The notes under the pieces: generated by a model | What the model was told of the DNA's origin: nothing | Database searches by the model: none | Seen by the model: the letters and a program-made list of their open reading frames with translations, nothing else | Shown here: in pieces, positions 1 through 10,486 of the stretch | How the letters are laid out: each line of letters opens with the position of its first letter | How positions within the stretch are numbered: the stretch's first letter is position 1 | NCBI GenBank assembly: GCA_000320545.1 | Contig: ADNK01001628.1 | Coordinates: 1 to 22,402, forward strand | Direction: 5' to 3' | DNA length: 22,402 nucleotides | Origin: Bigelowiella natans CCMP2755 | Lineage: Eukaryota > Cercozoa > Chlorarachniophyceae | Program-made: the position numbers and the translations under genes

Positions 1-3
1 TAG

Positions 4-2752
4 CCAAGAGAGACGCTAGCTCTGTCCCTGGCGTTCGTGGAGAGGGGGGATACGCCCACTCTCCGGGCTCGGCTTCCCCCCCGCGCTTCTCTCCCCCTCA
101 AACTCACGCCCACAAGGTCAGAGGTAAAAAAACAAAGGGGGGGTGGGGGGGGGGGGGGAGAGAAGCTGTATATAAAATAAATGAACAAATGTATATGTAC
201 ATATATTCACTAGAGCGAGGAGGAGCTCAACGACAAGAAGAGATATCTGGCCAAAGTATTCGTAGCATTTGGGAGGAGTAACCGCGCGTCACCGGAGATA
301 AGAGATCACAAAGCGTATCGAGCACTGCACAACCCTCAATTCACCAACGACGAGGGGGGGGGAGAGGGGAGGGAGGATGATGAGCAGAGTGCCTGCTTTT
401 TACTTCTGTGTCCCTGCGCTGCGAGCAGGAAGGATGAGGAGCATCAAAATGGAAAAGGGGGAGGGGGAGTAGATGAAAGCGATGATGGCCAAGCTGGGTA
501 AGACCGAAGAAGTGTAGGTGTAGTGTGTACAAGTAGTGGCGGTATTTTAAGTTGGATGAGACATTGCTGCCTTCACGAAGCCAAACCCTCTGAAACTGTT
601 GTGATTGTAGTTCTTTTTTCCAGCTCTATTCAGGGAGTAGTGTACAGCGACCGATGTTGGTGTTGTGTTATCAATAGCATAACCATCATCATCGCCAGCA
701 CGCTTTATCATATAACCATCGATAATGCAGGTTCCTGCTTCAACCTGACTGGCGGTTGGTCTTCGATGTCCTTCTGCCCGAGAATATGGAAGAAATCGAG
801 AAGAAGAGACTCCGGGAGCTGAGAGTAGAAGCGCCAACAGATGATGAGCATGCCAGTAGCGAAGGAAATAACAACACGGTGAAGATGGAGAAGAAGGCAA
901 AGATGGATGAGGAAATGAAGGAGAGAGAACCATGGGGAAACAACGACCTCAATACTCCGGAAACTCGTAGTGCAAACGTAATACGGGGAGGAGGAGGAGG
1001 AGGAGGAGGAGGAGGAGGAGGAGGAAACCGGAGATGGGGAGGGGGGAACGATGATGAGGCTCCTCAGGCCGCCCCCCGGATGTGCATATCACAGATAAAA
1101 TTTCTACGGCAGGTGGAGAGGGAGCGAAAAGCCCTCATCTGGAGCTTCTGGACTCTCCTCATCCAGCAACTTCCGATGAGCATTCTCATTGCCGTGTTTG
1201 TCTACAACGCGGCTACATTGGAGGAGCTGCAAGGGTGGGTCTTTCGGGCGACGCTGCTCTTTGGCGTGTTCTCCATTGGCCTTAAGCTGATGCAGGTCAC
1301 ATTGTACTTCTGGCTCGACGATGTGGCCGCACGCACTCGAAAGAGCCTCTACTTGCTGGTGCTGAATACGTTTGTCAAAGAGAAGGAGATGGAGAAGTTG
1401 CGAGGAGAACTGGCAGATGCAAAAAAGGCAGCAGCAGCAGCAGCTCATGGGAGCTCCTTGCTGGAACATAGCAGCAATATGGAGAGTGATGCTGGTGATG
1501 ACTACAACAACTACCATGCACAGCACTTGCGTCACCGTCGCCAGCATTCTCGTCCTCACTCTCATTGCAGATACGGGGGGGACAAGGCTCGTCATAGCCG
1601 CTGTACAAGTGGTATGATGAAACACAAGGAAGGAATGCGAGGGGGGAGGGGGGAGGGGGGGGGATTTCGCTAGGAATATCACCGCTATATACTTTGATTA
1701 TATTGACTCTTTCTTCTTTGTTTGTACCATTCGCCATCACAGATAACAGCAGCATCTCATCGTCTGTTCAAGTCCTGCACGAGAGCCATGATGCTCTCGA
1801 CGGCGGTGTCAAAGCAGCCATTTCCAACGCATACAGAACTCGTTCCATGAGCAGCGGAGGCCTTTTCCTCCCTCCCCGAGACGTTGGTTTGTTAGAAAGG
1901 GGAGAGGAGGAAGGTGGGCGAAGAAGAAGAAAAAGCGTTGGGAGCAGGAATAGTCAGCTACAGATACAACAACATTCGTCAGGATCAACCCGCTCCTCTT
2001 CCGCATTCTCCTCTTTCTTTGCAGCAGCAAACATATCCAAGCGCGTGCTGCGTGCCCGAAGCAGTAGCACCACAGAGTTAAAGGCTGCCCTCTGTGGTAG
2101 TCAGGGCTCTCATCCACACGCAAAGCCGATGGCGAGGGGAAGCAAGTCACCCCCCTCCTCCTCTCCGCGCTCTTTTGCATCACCAGCAAAGGTTTCTCTG
2201 GAGTTAGGTGGGATGGGAAAGAGTACTTGGCAAAGTCGAAGCAGCAGCATCGATGGGGGGCAGATCGATCATGGAATGAAGGCAGGAGGTTTCTTCCTCT
2301 GCATTGGAGAGCACCGACTCCTACCAGTCGCATGCTCGGTGGTTGCTACCCCTGAGGGCTGTTTGATTGTCTATGGACGCAACGAGGGAGATGTGCAGCA
2401 ATTCAAGGCCAAACATCAGCACTGCATGAGGGCCCCGACGGGTGCAAATAACGACGAGGATCGAAGGGCAGAGAGAGGGGAGCAGTGGATCAAAAGAAAA
2501 AAACGAAACAGCAGCAGCAGCAGCATTGATATCGTCGCTAATAGTATCACAAGCACAATCAACACTCAATTTGTACGCTCTGTCACTTCTGACCTTTCAG
2601 ACTCCAAAGGCCATCCTCGGCTCAAGACGCATGGGAATGATGAAAGCGGTGCAGAGACAACGTTGACGTGGCAGCCTACAACAGAGGAAACTTCCAAGGC
2701 TTTAGAAGAGAGGGATGAATGGGCGCGCTTTCTCCGAAGTGCCATTAGTTAA
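4..2752 (+). CDS. Two-helix membrane protein of unknown family, 5-prime partial
   Basis: I do not recognise this protein. A phase-consistent model has exons at 4-123 (tentative), 214-497, 731-1611 and 1743-2752, giving about 764 codons including the stop; the true start lies upstream of the window or in an unresolved exon, since TAG sits at 1-3 in frame. Residues about 135-160 are charged and helical (EKKRLREL). A polyglycine run comes from a GGA repeat at 986-1025. Two hydrophobic helices follow (about 268-293, containing SILIAVFVYNAA, and about 300-326, containing LMQVTLYFWL), then a charged helix with KEKEMEKLRGELADAKK. The last exon is Ser/Arg-rich, and its final 150 residues (from about GGFFLCIG to EERDEWARFLRSAIS) weakly resemble a PH-type fold, with beta-like stretches and a closing amphipathic helix. 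The donor after 1611 (GTATGA) could instead lie after 1608. Membrane location is supported; any function is not. Confidence 0.55.
137..159. repeat. G homopolymer in intron
   Basis: A near-pure G run interrupted by one T fills the short first intron (124-213) of the membrane-protein gene. Length is likely to vary between reads or alleles. Confidence 0.8.
986..1025. repeat. GGA trinucleotide repeat, coding
   Basis: A GGA microsatellite lies in frame inside an exon and is translated as polyglycine between the N-terminal charged region and the first membrane helix of the upstream gene. Confidence 0.85.
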
Positions 2753-3666
2753 CGTACACGGGAAGAGCCGTACAAGCGTTTGATCGTGCTTCATGTTCTC
2801 AAGCCTGGGCTTCAAAAAGTGCGATGAAAAAGCGAGGAATCGCATGCGAATGACATAGAGAGAAACCAGACTATCGCGTCAGTGTGTGTCAGAAAGCATT
2901 CAAATTCATGTTTGCTCATGAAGAGCAAGTGTGTAAGCTCATACTACGCGAGGACAACAAATATGTAGGAGCATTGGTTAAGCTGCGATGAATTAATGGG
3001 GGGGATTGATATTTCCTCACAGCATAAATGTTTTTCCTACGCAAGTCTACATCGAAGTTAACCATTGCATCAATAGAAAGTTATCAGTGACATCGTTCAT
3101 GTGTCATAGGTGCAATAAAATTGCTTGCAATAATGTCACGTGTACTCTATCATGTCTTCACTTTACGCGGATGATTCCAAATTTTGACATTGCTAGATTG
3201 CTGAGACGTCAAACGTGGCAATGTGAAACATTGCATGAACTACGTACACGCAATGGCTCATTATCAGTTATGGGCATTGGCATGCTAGTCATTTATTTGC
3301 ACAGCTAACAATGCTAGAATGCACGATGACGTAGCAAGGCAGCGCATAGCAGAAATATGTGACATTGCTCGCATGCGCTGCACAACTTGACTAACTTTAC
3401 ATGCGAGACCAAGTGCATTGGAATAGCAATGTCTTGCACGGTCATGTTTCACCGATACAGATGAGCGATGAGTTTTGTGTTATTTACACTTACACTACGG
3501 TTAGGCAAAACAGCATGCAAGTTAAATGCAAAAACAAGAGCACATCTGAGACAATCAACATAGAGCATAAAGCTTGTGAAATGATTTCTTCTCAACAAGT
3601 GACTTCTGAAGAAAGCATGCGAAAAACGAAGAAATTTAGATCAACTCTAATCGACGCCGATCGTAA
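2753..3666. other. Convergent 3-prime intergenic region with self-complementary words
   Basis: No gene is supported here. It separates the 3-prime ends of the membrane-protein gene (plus) and the C2/PX gene (minus). From about 2840 it is rich in GCATGC, CAATG, GCATTG and CTAG words, for example at 2843, 3281-3288, 3370-3378 and 3512. It holds the 14-mer CAATGCTAGAATGC at 3309-3322, which recurs exactly at 11846-11859. Short ORFs on the plus strand (3006-3308, 3401-3925) look like chance reading frames. Confidence 0.6.
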
Positions 3667-4648
3667 TCACAGGTCGTTCCTCCGTTTGAGCTCGTCCCGT
3701 ATCAATGTGTCAAACAAATGCCTTCTAACCTTTGTGCTCTCATTTCGGCTCGCCTTGGAAGAAGCCCGTCCTCTCTGCAACAAACACAAAGTCAAAGAAT
3801 GCATGTTTTCAATCTCGGGGGGAGGGAGATTCGATTTTCTTACGGACCCTGAGACTTCGGTGAAAGTCCTGCTGATTACTAGTTGCCTGTTGTCTTCTAC
3901 GCGGTGGGGGGGCGGTGGGGGATGATGAATTCGGGGCTTCGCTTGCAAAGAATTGCGGGGGAGGGCGCGAGCGCCGGAGTTTTCGTCGCAGCCAGTTTTT
4001 TCCTATCTTCACAATCGAGCAGAGCATTGTTGTCGTGATGCTGACGTGCATACTTTGTTATACCGAGAAAGCTGTTCAGAACGAGGCTGTTAATGGCGCA
4101 TGGATCATCGATGAGGAGTTGAAGGAGCTTTTCGAATGTCCGCTGTCGCGATTCTATCACGCGAGCGCTCGTAGAACTAGACAGGAATGCTTGGGGGGAA
4201 CGCCGGGACTGATGACGTGACATCGTCAAAAATCAAGAAATGGAGAGAGCGCAAATGGATATGTGATATGTGCGAAGTGCTTGTGTTTACTGTATGTCTA
4301 ATCCTTGTGCATACACATCAGATCCAGATGAATTGTTGCTTCGCATCAAAATCTCATACACTGAATTCCGATGTCCCCCCCCCCCCCCCCCACTACAGCT
4401 ACTACTACTGTTACTACTTAATGATATTGTTGCCTACCCAAAGGCCTGCACACCCATGTCTCTGCACACATCCCCGTACATCTTCACAAATTGGCTATAT
4501 CGCCGCCATTCCGTCCATTCTTGCTTCCTGCTGCTGCTGCTACTACTACTACTACTACTACTGCAACCGTTGGGAGAACTACGGGAAGAGGCTGATGCTC
4601 TCTTATCACCTCTACTCCGCGTTGTTCTTCTACTGCCAATAATGCTAT

Positions 4649-4681
<33 letters not shown>

Positions 4682-5629
4682 CACTAGTACCACTACTAGT
4701 TGTGCTCTCCCGCGAAGTCATCTTGACCAATATTCCGTACTCAATAAAATTCCCCTCACTCGATTGTCGGGTACAGGGAATGGAGACGGCGTATGATGTC
4801 ACGTTATTCTTGTCCCCCCCCCTTCCACCAACGAGACTGCTCCTCTTGCTAGCCGTAGCAGCCTCCGCCCCTCCGTCTGTGCTATCGCTCCCATCGATTC
4901 TCGCCACGGCTGTGTGGGCAAAGGCGCGCGCTTTGTTTTCGAGTAATGCTGGTAGACTTGACAGATGAGCGACGCTCCCCTGGTAATAATAGCATGTAGA
5001 TCGGCCAGGAGATAGAGGGTAGGCCGCGCGCGGGTGTGTTTACGTGTTAGTGTGTGTGTTTGTGTGCATATTCGTCAACCAGCCGTGTTGATTTCGTTAT
5101 GATATACAACTCACCTGTTTTCTCGTCACGACGTTTGACCTTCCTTCCATATGCATCAGCATTGCGTGATACCCTGTTATTATGGCATGAGCGAGATGAT
5201 GGAGCAGCTTACATCGCGATTAAAAGCCGCCATTTCGACTTCTATCTAAGACATTTAGTCTTGCTACTACTACTACTGCTGCTACTACTACTACTACTCT
5301 TACTATATTTACTACTACTTCTACTATTTTTACTACTTCTTCTATTACCTCTACTACTACTACTACCACTACAATAACACCTTGACTAGCCGCTGAAGAT
5401 GTTCCAAACAATATAGCGGGACGATCATGATGACGGCATGCACAGGCTAAGATGACAGCGCGTGCTTTCTCATTGCTGCTGCTGCTGCTGCTGCTGCCGC
5501 TATCGCTGCTACTGGTGGTGGTGGAAGTGATATCGCTTGATGATGAGATCCTATTCGCAACCATGTTGCGGAATGTCTGCCATACTGTCGCACGATTCTA
5601 AGAAGTGAGCGTGAAGTAGGATATTATGT

Positions 5630-5706
<77 letters not shown>

Positions 5707-6472
5707 CGTATGACCTACACAACAGCAAACGGGAGAACAACAACAACAACAAGGCAATAGTGTGACCATCCTCACCTTCCACTCCATGAGTTCCAGCGTG
5801 TCCCCCTCCGATACGGATGGGACGGTCAGGAGGGAGAAATGGCTGTCGGCTTGGATCATCTTCTCCTTTCCGACGCTATTTAGAGAATCTCGAGCACTCG
5901 AGAAGACTTGAGCTATTCTCTTCGAGGTCCAATCGGGACGTACAGACTCGATGAAGCGCTCCGCCTCTCCCTCAGCCTGGAAGCACTCGAGCAAACTTCC
6001 CACCCAACTTTTGCCAACCTGAAAACACACCACCACCAACAACAACAACACCCAAGAGAAGACGTAGTGAGCGGACAGAACAGCGGGCACATCACAGGGT
6101 ACTCTTCGCTAGAACACGTATGTTGTGATCACTCGCACATTGAGGAATTCCTTCAGCTGATGCGCTTTTAAGCATCTCTCTGCAGCTTCTAGAGGAACCA
6201 TTGCCTCGTTCAACTTCTCCGCTCCTAGCCGTGCGAAGGTGGGGTTTCGCGACAGCAAAGTACGCGTCCACAAAATGTCCTTGATCAGGCCAAAACGCAG
6301 CTGCGAGCGAGAGAGGGTCTTTTTCACGCCGCGAAGATGCTGCAAGTAGCACACGAAAGTGCCTCGCAGGAGAGAGGTCAACACGTCACGACTTTTGCCA
6401 GATATTTCCTCTCCTCCAATCCAATCCTCGTAGTCGCTTCCCGCATCCCCTGCATTATTGTGGCGTGTGTAA

Positions 6473-6510
<38 letters not shown>

Positions 6511-6690
6511 TTGTGCTTGTCGCGCGGAAACTAGATTGTGCAGTGAAAGAGGATTAAGCCTCTTTGTGCCCACACGCCGTATTCGTGGGGTGAGGAAGGG
6601 AAGGGGACGTGGAGGCGCTGCAATAAACTGAAGCTGTTTTAAATGTAGATCATCGTAGATACGGGTTCGACTCATCATCATCAACAACAG

Positions 6691-6723
<33 letters not shown>

Positions 6724-7006
6724 TCTTACCGATCGCCTGTGCGATAACACTCCAGGAAACGTCAGGATCGGACCATTCCGCATCATGCCATTTCTGCGTG
6801 AATAGCCCTCCAAATCCATCAAATGCGATGCTCTTCGATGCGTATTCTACTAGCACGTCTCGAGCTAACTCGCGCAGGGAATCTAGGCTCCTCAATAGAT
6901 CGGCCCAACGCCGTTTTATCTTAGGAAAAATATATATTATGAAGAATCGTATACACGTGCACAAGGTACTGCTCTCCTCTCCCCTCTCCCCTCTCCCCGT
7001 CCCTGT

Positions 7007-7051
<45 letters not shown>

Positions 7052-8298
7052 CCTTTTTCGATAGTATTATAACGAGTAGTCGTCGTAATCAACCTGTGTG
7101 CTTGCCCTCCACCTCTGATCGTTCCCTGCTGCTTCCCCCATTGTCTCACCAAAATCCTCAGCATTGCACTGCCTACTAGCACGTTTCTTATTCCTCCTCA
7201 TGGAATCGCTCCCCGGTGATAGTCCTCCTTCTTCCTCTCCTTCCTCTTTCTCACTCTCCTGCTCTTTCCCCCCTCCCCTCCCCCAGATACTGGAGAGAAA
7301 CCGCTTTTGAAACAGTAATAAGGAGTCAGAGATCCTCCTAACAGCTCCGACGACACCGCATAGCGTCCTCTCGTCCACCACCACTCCCCCCCCCCCTGCC
7401 AGGATGTAGATATGGTGATCCGAGGGAGCGTTTGGGGGAAAGCTATATCCAACAGGTGTCCAGCATGCGCGCAGAGGTCTCAGTGCCGCCTCGGAACATG
7501 CCCTCGTTTGTACAACGACGCACGATCTAAGGAATAGCTGGAGCAGTAGGAAAAAGTGCTCGATCACGTCCGCGTGAGCTAAGGCGAGCGGCAATACAGC
7601 GCATGATGACCCCGCATCGTTTCTGTCCTCCTCCTTCTTCTTGTCGTCGTTGTTGTCACGATTGTGTTTGGAGAGGAGGACTGGCAGCACCGAGTTCAGA
7701 GAGCGGCTCATCATGACAAAGAGCTCATTTGCTGCAGTGAAACGTACTTTCCCGCTGCTGTCTCCTTCTTCCTCTTCCTCTTCCTCTTCCTCTTCCTCTT
7801 CTTCTTCTTCTTCTTCTTCTTCTTCTTCTTTCTCGAAATCCTTGACGCTATGGGCGCGAATGCCTCCCTCGCTCTTTCCTTCCTCCATGCACATATCAGC
7901 CTTGCGAACAATCTTGCTGCTGCTGCTGCTACTGCTGCCGGCATTCCGTCTCCAAGTCGCGACAACACGCTCAGCTACTTGAAGAAGAGACAGTTTCGAT
8001 TTTTGGCTAAGGATGTTTACGAGGGCAAGGCGGAGCCGCTGCAACGAGGAAGAGGGCAGCGCAAATGATTGCGGCTCACAATCTTTTTCCATGGTGCTTA
8101 CCAACGAGAGCCCTCGAATAATATCGGTTTCTTGAGCGATTGAGGACCATTTCGGGCTTGTAATGGCCTTGATGATGCTGTTGATGTCGCGCGAAACTTC
8201 ATGTTTAAGGTGCTCGAAGTCTTGAGGCTAGAGCAGACGATAAATGGCAGCAGGAGAGTCAACTTAACATGTTCCGAACATGCGTGCGTTGTTTGTGG

Positions 8299-8338
<40 letters not shown>

Positions 8339-9489
8339 AGACAGTAAACATACAACATGGGTCTTATATGCCATTCCTTTCACATTTCGATGTAGTTTAT
8401 GAGCTAGTGTGACGACGCAAAACGTCCACGTGTAGGACACCTACATGGAGGGGGCGGCACGAGACCCTGGAATTTCGAAGAATTTTGGTCAGATTTTCTA
8501 GCGCATCAACCCCGTTGACTTGCCCGCCAATTTGCGTGCTCTTTTCCTCTCTCACAGATCCATACTTGGCCACCGCTACTTTGGCGTCCTTTCGAGCTAT
8601 TTGTGAAGCGAGAATTTCGTCCTTCAGGCGATAGTTTGCTTCCTTCAGCAGCCGATCTGATACGAACGCCAAATGGGGCACATTCACTATCACCATCATC
8701 ACCATCATTATCGTCCAGCAGATATTTACCTGAGACCCATCTGATGCAAACCCTCAGTACCATATCATCACCACTGCCATCAGGCTGCTCCGACCTCATC
8801 GGCACATCCAGCGAAACGGGGTTCCACGTCGGTGGAATATCTTCTATTGAGATCGTGCCCTTAGCAAGGATTGAACTCCCTGCTTATTCAATTAGATGCC
8901 GTTATGTCATGTCCACGAGGGCGGAGGCACGCGCTCGTGCCGAGGGCTAAAGCGAAGGGGGGAAGCGAAGGAATCCCTGCGGAAAACTTAAAATTTCATC
9001 TTCTGCTTCTTATGACACGGTATTACCTCGTCCGAAGAAGCCTCCTCCGGCCCTCAGAACAAAGCATATCTAAATAATATCCATCCCATGTTTGAAAGTT
9101 ATGATAGGAGAGTTGAGAGACGATAACGAAGGGAAAGCGACAAGTAGGTAGCGAACTTAGAGCGTTATCGATTGACAGCTGCTCCGTCCCTGCCTCCCCC
9201 ACAACCAACAACCTGGATGGCTTCAGTCTTTGGCTTGAATTCGAAGGTCTGGTCCCAAAAGGGTGAGGCACTCGAAGTGACAGCAGTTGTTTGGCGAGAG
9301 GAGAGACATGAAGACTGTCGGTTTCGCATGGGGTGTTTGCTTGGGGTTATCATCGAGTATCTTCTTGCCCCTGCCCGGGCCTCGTTGATGGAGACCTGTG
9401 TCGAATACATTCGAATGATATTGAAGAGGGAAGAATGACGGTTATTATATCTCCTCTGGTTCTTATCGATCCATACTCTACTTCTCTCC

Positions 9490-9535
<46 letters not shown>

Positions 9536-10310
9536 ATGCAAAACACGTGCAGCATATCGATCGATTTGACCCTAATGAAACGGCGTCAGTGAACGTCGCT
9601 ATTAGTTCGGGGTAAGGATTTACTTGAATACCATTTGGTATTTTCCCACCCTCTCCTCGCACTAGTATTCAGCACTCTTGATTTCTTGTTTTATCTCTTT
9701 GTATTATTGCGCTTTTTATGATATTATCAGTACTACTTCTTCTTACAACAACATGTGATCAGTCGTCTCACCATGCAGACGAGGCTGCCACCATTGGAAA
9801 GCTTAGGAATATTCCGAGCAGAAATGACCGTGATACTCAGACGATTCCCTTTACCTCCATCCCTGATGGATATGCACGTCACATCAACTCACGTATCTTC
9901 TTCGCCCACGCGAACTATACAATCTCTCTCTCCCTGTCTCGCCGTAGCTAAGCACATTAGAATGCAACTCAACAACAAAAAATACATCTGATTTGAATCA
10001 GAAGGGGGGAGCACATGCGTGCGAGCGAACCCGGAGAGGCTGAACTTCCGTCTCGACGAAGCCATCGTTCGGCCGAGATCGGAATTGAGTTCGGGCTCTT
10101 AAGACTCACATCGCCTTAATTTACAACCAAAATACTTCGAAATGGATGAGATTTCATATTCGCGTCATACATATTTATTCCGAAATCACCCGTATTATAC
10201 CCGCAGTCGCTGCCAGAAGAAGAACCTCTCGGAAGCCTAGATTCAGGATCATCAGCTCCGGAGAGTCTCGAAAAATCATACGAATTTTCTCTGAAGTTTC
10301 CCCTGTACAT
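3667..10310 (-). CDS. C2 and PX domain protein, about 1,246 residues, 15 exons
   Basis: A predicted peripheral membrane protein binding phospholipids at both ends. Exons in reading order: 10201-10310, 9772-9862, 9213-9395, 9027-9069, 8730-8879, 8466-8656, 7094-8227, 6730-6919, 6133-6449, 5776-6018, 5373-5576, 5115-5207, 4438-4979, 4064-4208, 3667-3770. The start ATG at 10310 is preceded by an in-frame TAA. Residues about 40-190 form a C2 domain: RLSITVISARNIPKL, then SPFWDQTFEF, then GTISIEDIPPTW. Residues 193-256 are a charged helix. Residues 257-634 are one exon with Ser and polyglutamate repeats. Residues 635-980 are helical and unrecognised. Residues about 1035-1210 are a PX domain: EWTEWRRYSQF, a long Ser-rich insert, then RVIESRQRTFEKLLQLL. 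One junction, 4438 to 4208, does not agree in phase, so a microexon or an unusual splice site is missing there. The C2-first, PX-last order differs from ordinary sorting nexins. Family calls for both domains are good; overall function is unknown. Confidence 0.8.
4388..4692. repeat. CTA and CTG triplet tracts, partly coding
   Basis: Three triplet tracts lie here: 4391-4420 in an intron, and 4529-4562 and 4644-4682 inside the PX exon of the minus-strand gene, where they are translated as polyserine. Both coding tracts fall inside the PX domain and together make its Ser-rich insert. Confidence 0.85.
5261..5372. repeat. CTA/GTA triplet tract at a splice donor
   Basis: Imperfect CTA repeats on the plus strand read as GTA on the sense (minus) strand of the C2/PX gene. 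They start exactly at the donor after exon 11 (5373) and run through most of the intron, giving a ladder of possible GTA donors, all in the same reading phase. Confidence 0.8.
5633..5704. repeat. AT then TG dinucleotide tract
   Basis: An AT tract of about 40 bp (5633-5673) runs directly into a TG tract (5676-5704). Both lie in the intron between C2/PX exons 10 and 11. Confidence 0.95.
6473..6511. repeat. TG dinucleotide tract
   Basis: A TG repeat in the intron between C2/PX exons 8 and 9. The same intron holds a TCA triplet tract at 6688-6722. Confidence 0.95.
6688..6722. repeat. TCA triplet tract
   Basis: A near-perfect TCA repeat lies just inside the intron, a few bases from the donor of C2/PX exon 8 (6730). 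Confidence 0.95.
7011..7045. repeat. TC dinucleotide tract
   Basis: A TC repeat in the intron between C2/PX exons 7 and 8; on the sense strand of that gene it reads as GA, so it is not the pyrimidine tract of the acceptor. Confidence 0.95.
7765..7832. repeat. TTC/TCC triplet tract, coding polyglutamate
   Basis: An imperfect TCC/TTC repeat inside C2/PX exon 7 is translated on the minus strand as a run of more than 20 glutamates. The reading frame stays open through it. Confidence 0.9.
8299..8335. repeat. TG dinucleotide tract
   Basis: A TG repeat in the intron between C2/PX exons 6 and 7. Confidence 0.95.
9495..9534. repeat. TC dinucleotide tract
   Basis: A TC repeat in the 376-bp intron between C2/PX exons 2 and 3. 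The rest of that intron (9396-9771) shows nothing else I can name. Confidence 0.95.
9863..10200 (-). other. First intron of the C2/PX gene
   Basis: This 338-bp intron lies between the short N-terminal exon and the first C2 exon. It has no long microsatellite, unlike most introns here. It contains a small inverted repeat at 9988-10003 (TCTGATT / AATCAGA around TG). I see no gene in it. Confidence 0.55.
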
Positions 10311-10486
10311 ATTTTATTTTTTGAGAAACCTGCGGAACACACAGCGTTTTTGTCGGATAATCTGTCAAAGATCTTGTCGCAGTATGCAGAATCTCGGCCT
10401 TTTATCTTTGGGAGTTTATTGCTGGGAGGTGAGATCATCATCACAATTCAAATCGAGGCGAACAAGCGTCACTGAAAGCCAAAATC
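10311..10486. promoter_or_regulatory. Divergent promoter gap between the C2/PX gene and the Rab gene
   Basis: Only 176 bp separate the two start codons, which point away from each other, so both 5-prime UTRs and promoters must lie here unless upstream noncoding exons exist. I see no TATA box or other clear core element. Opposed ORFs cross the gap (10146-10475 plus, 10175-10444 minus), but neither links by phase to its neighbours. Confidence 0.5.

Noticed and set aside
3401-3925. 174-codon plus-strand ORF
   Set aside because: It runs from word-rich intergenic DNA across the last C2/PX exon in antisense and shows no domain or splice logic.
4270-4968. Long Leu-rich plus-strand ORF (232 codons)
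   Set aside because: It is the antisense reading of CTA/CTG tracts inside the PX exon; the minus strand has the domain.
6655-6680. tRNA-like GGGTTCGACTC
   Set aside because: No cloverleaf can be drawn; it sits beside a TCA microsatellite in an intron.
8860-8900. tRNA-like T-arm (GGAGTTCAATCC on the minus strand)
   Set aside because: No acceptor stem, D-arm or anticodon arm fits; the bases lie at the start of a C2 exon (GSSILAKG).
10146-10475. 109-codon plus-strand ORF ahead of the Rab gene
   Set aside because: It overlaps the first C2/PX exon in antisense and ends just before the Rab start; the Rab N-terminus is complete without it.
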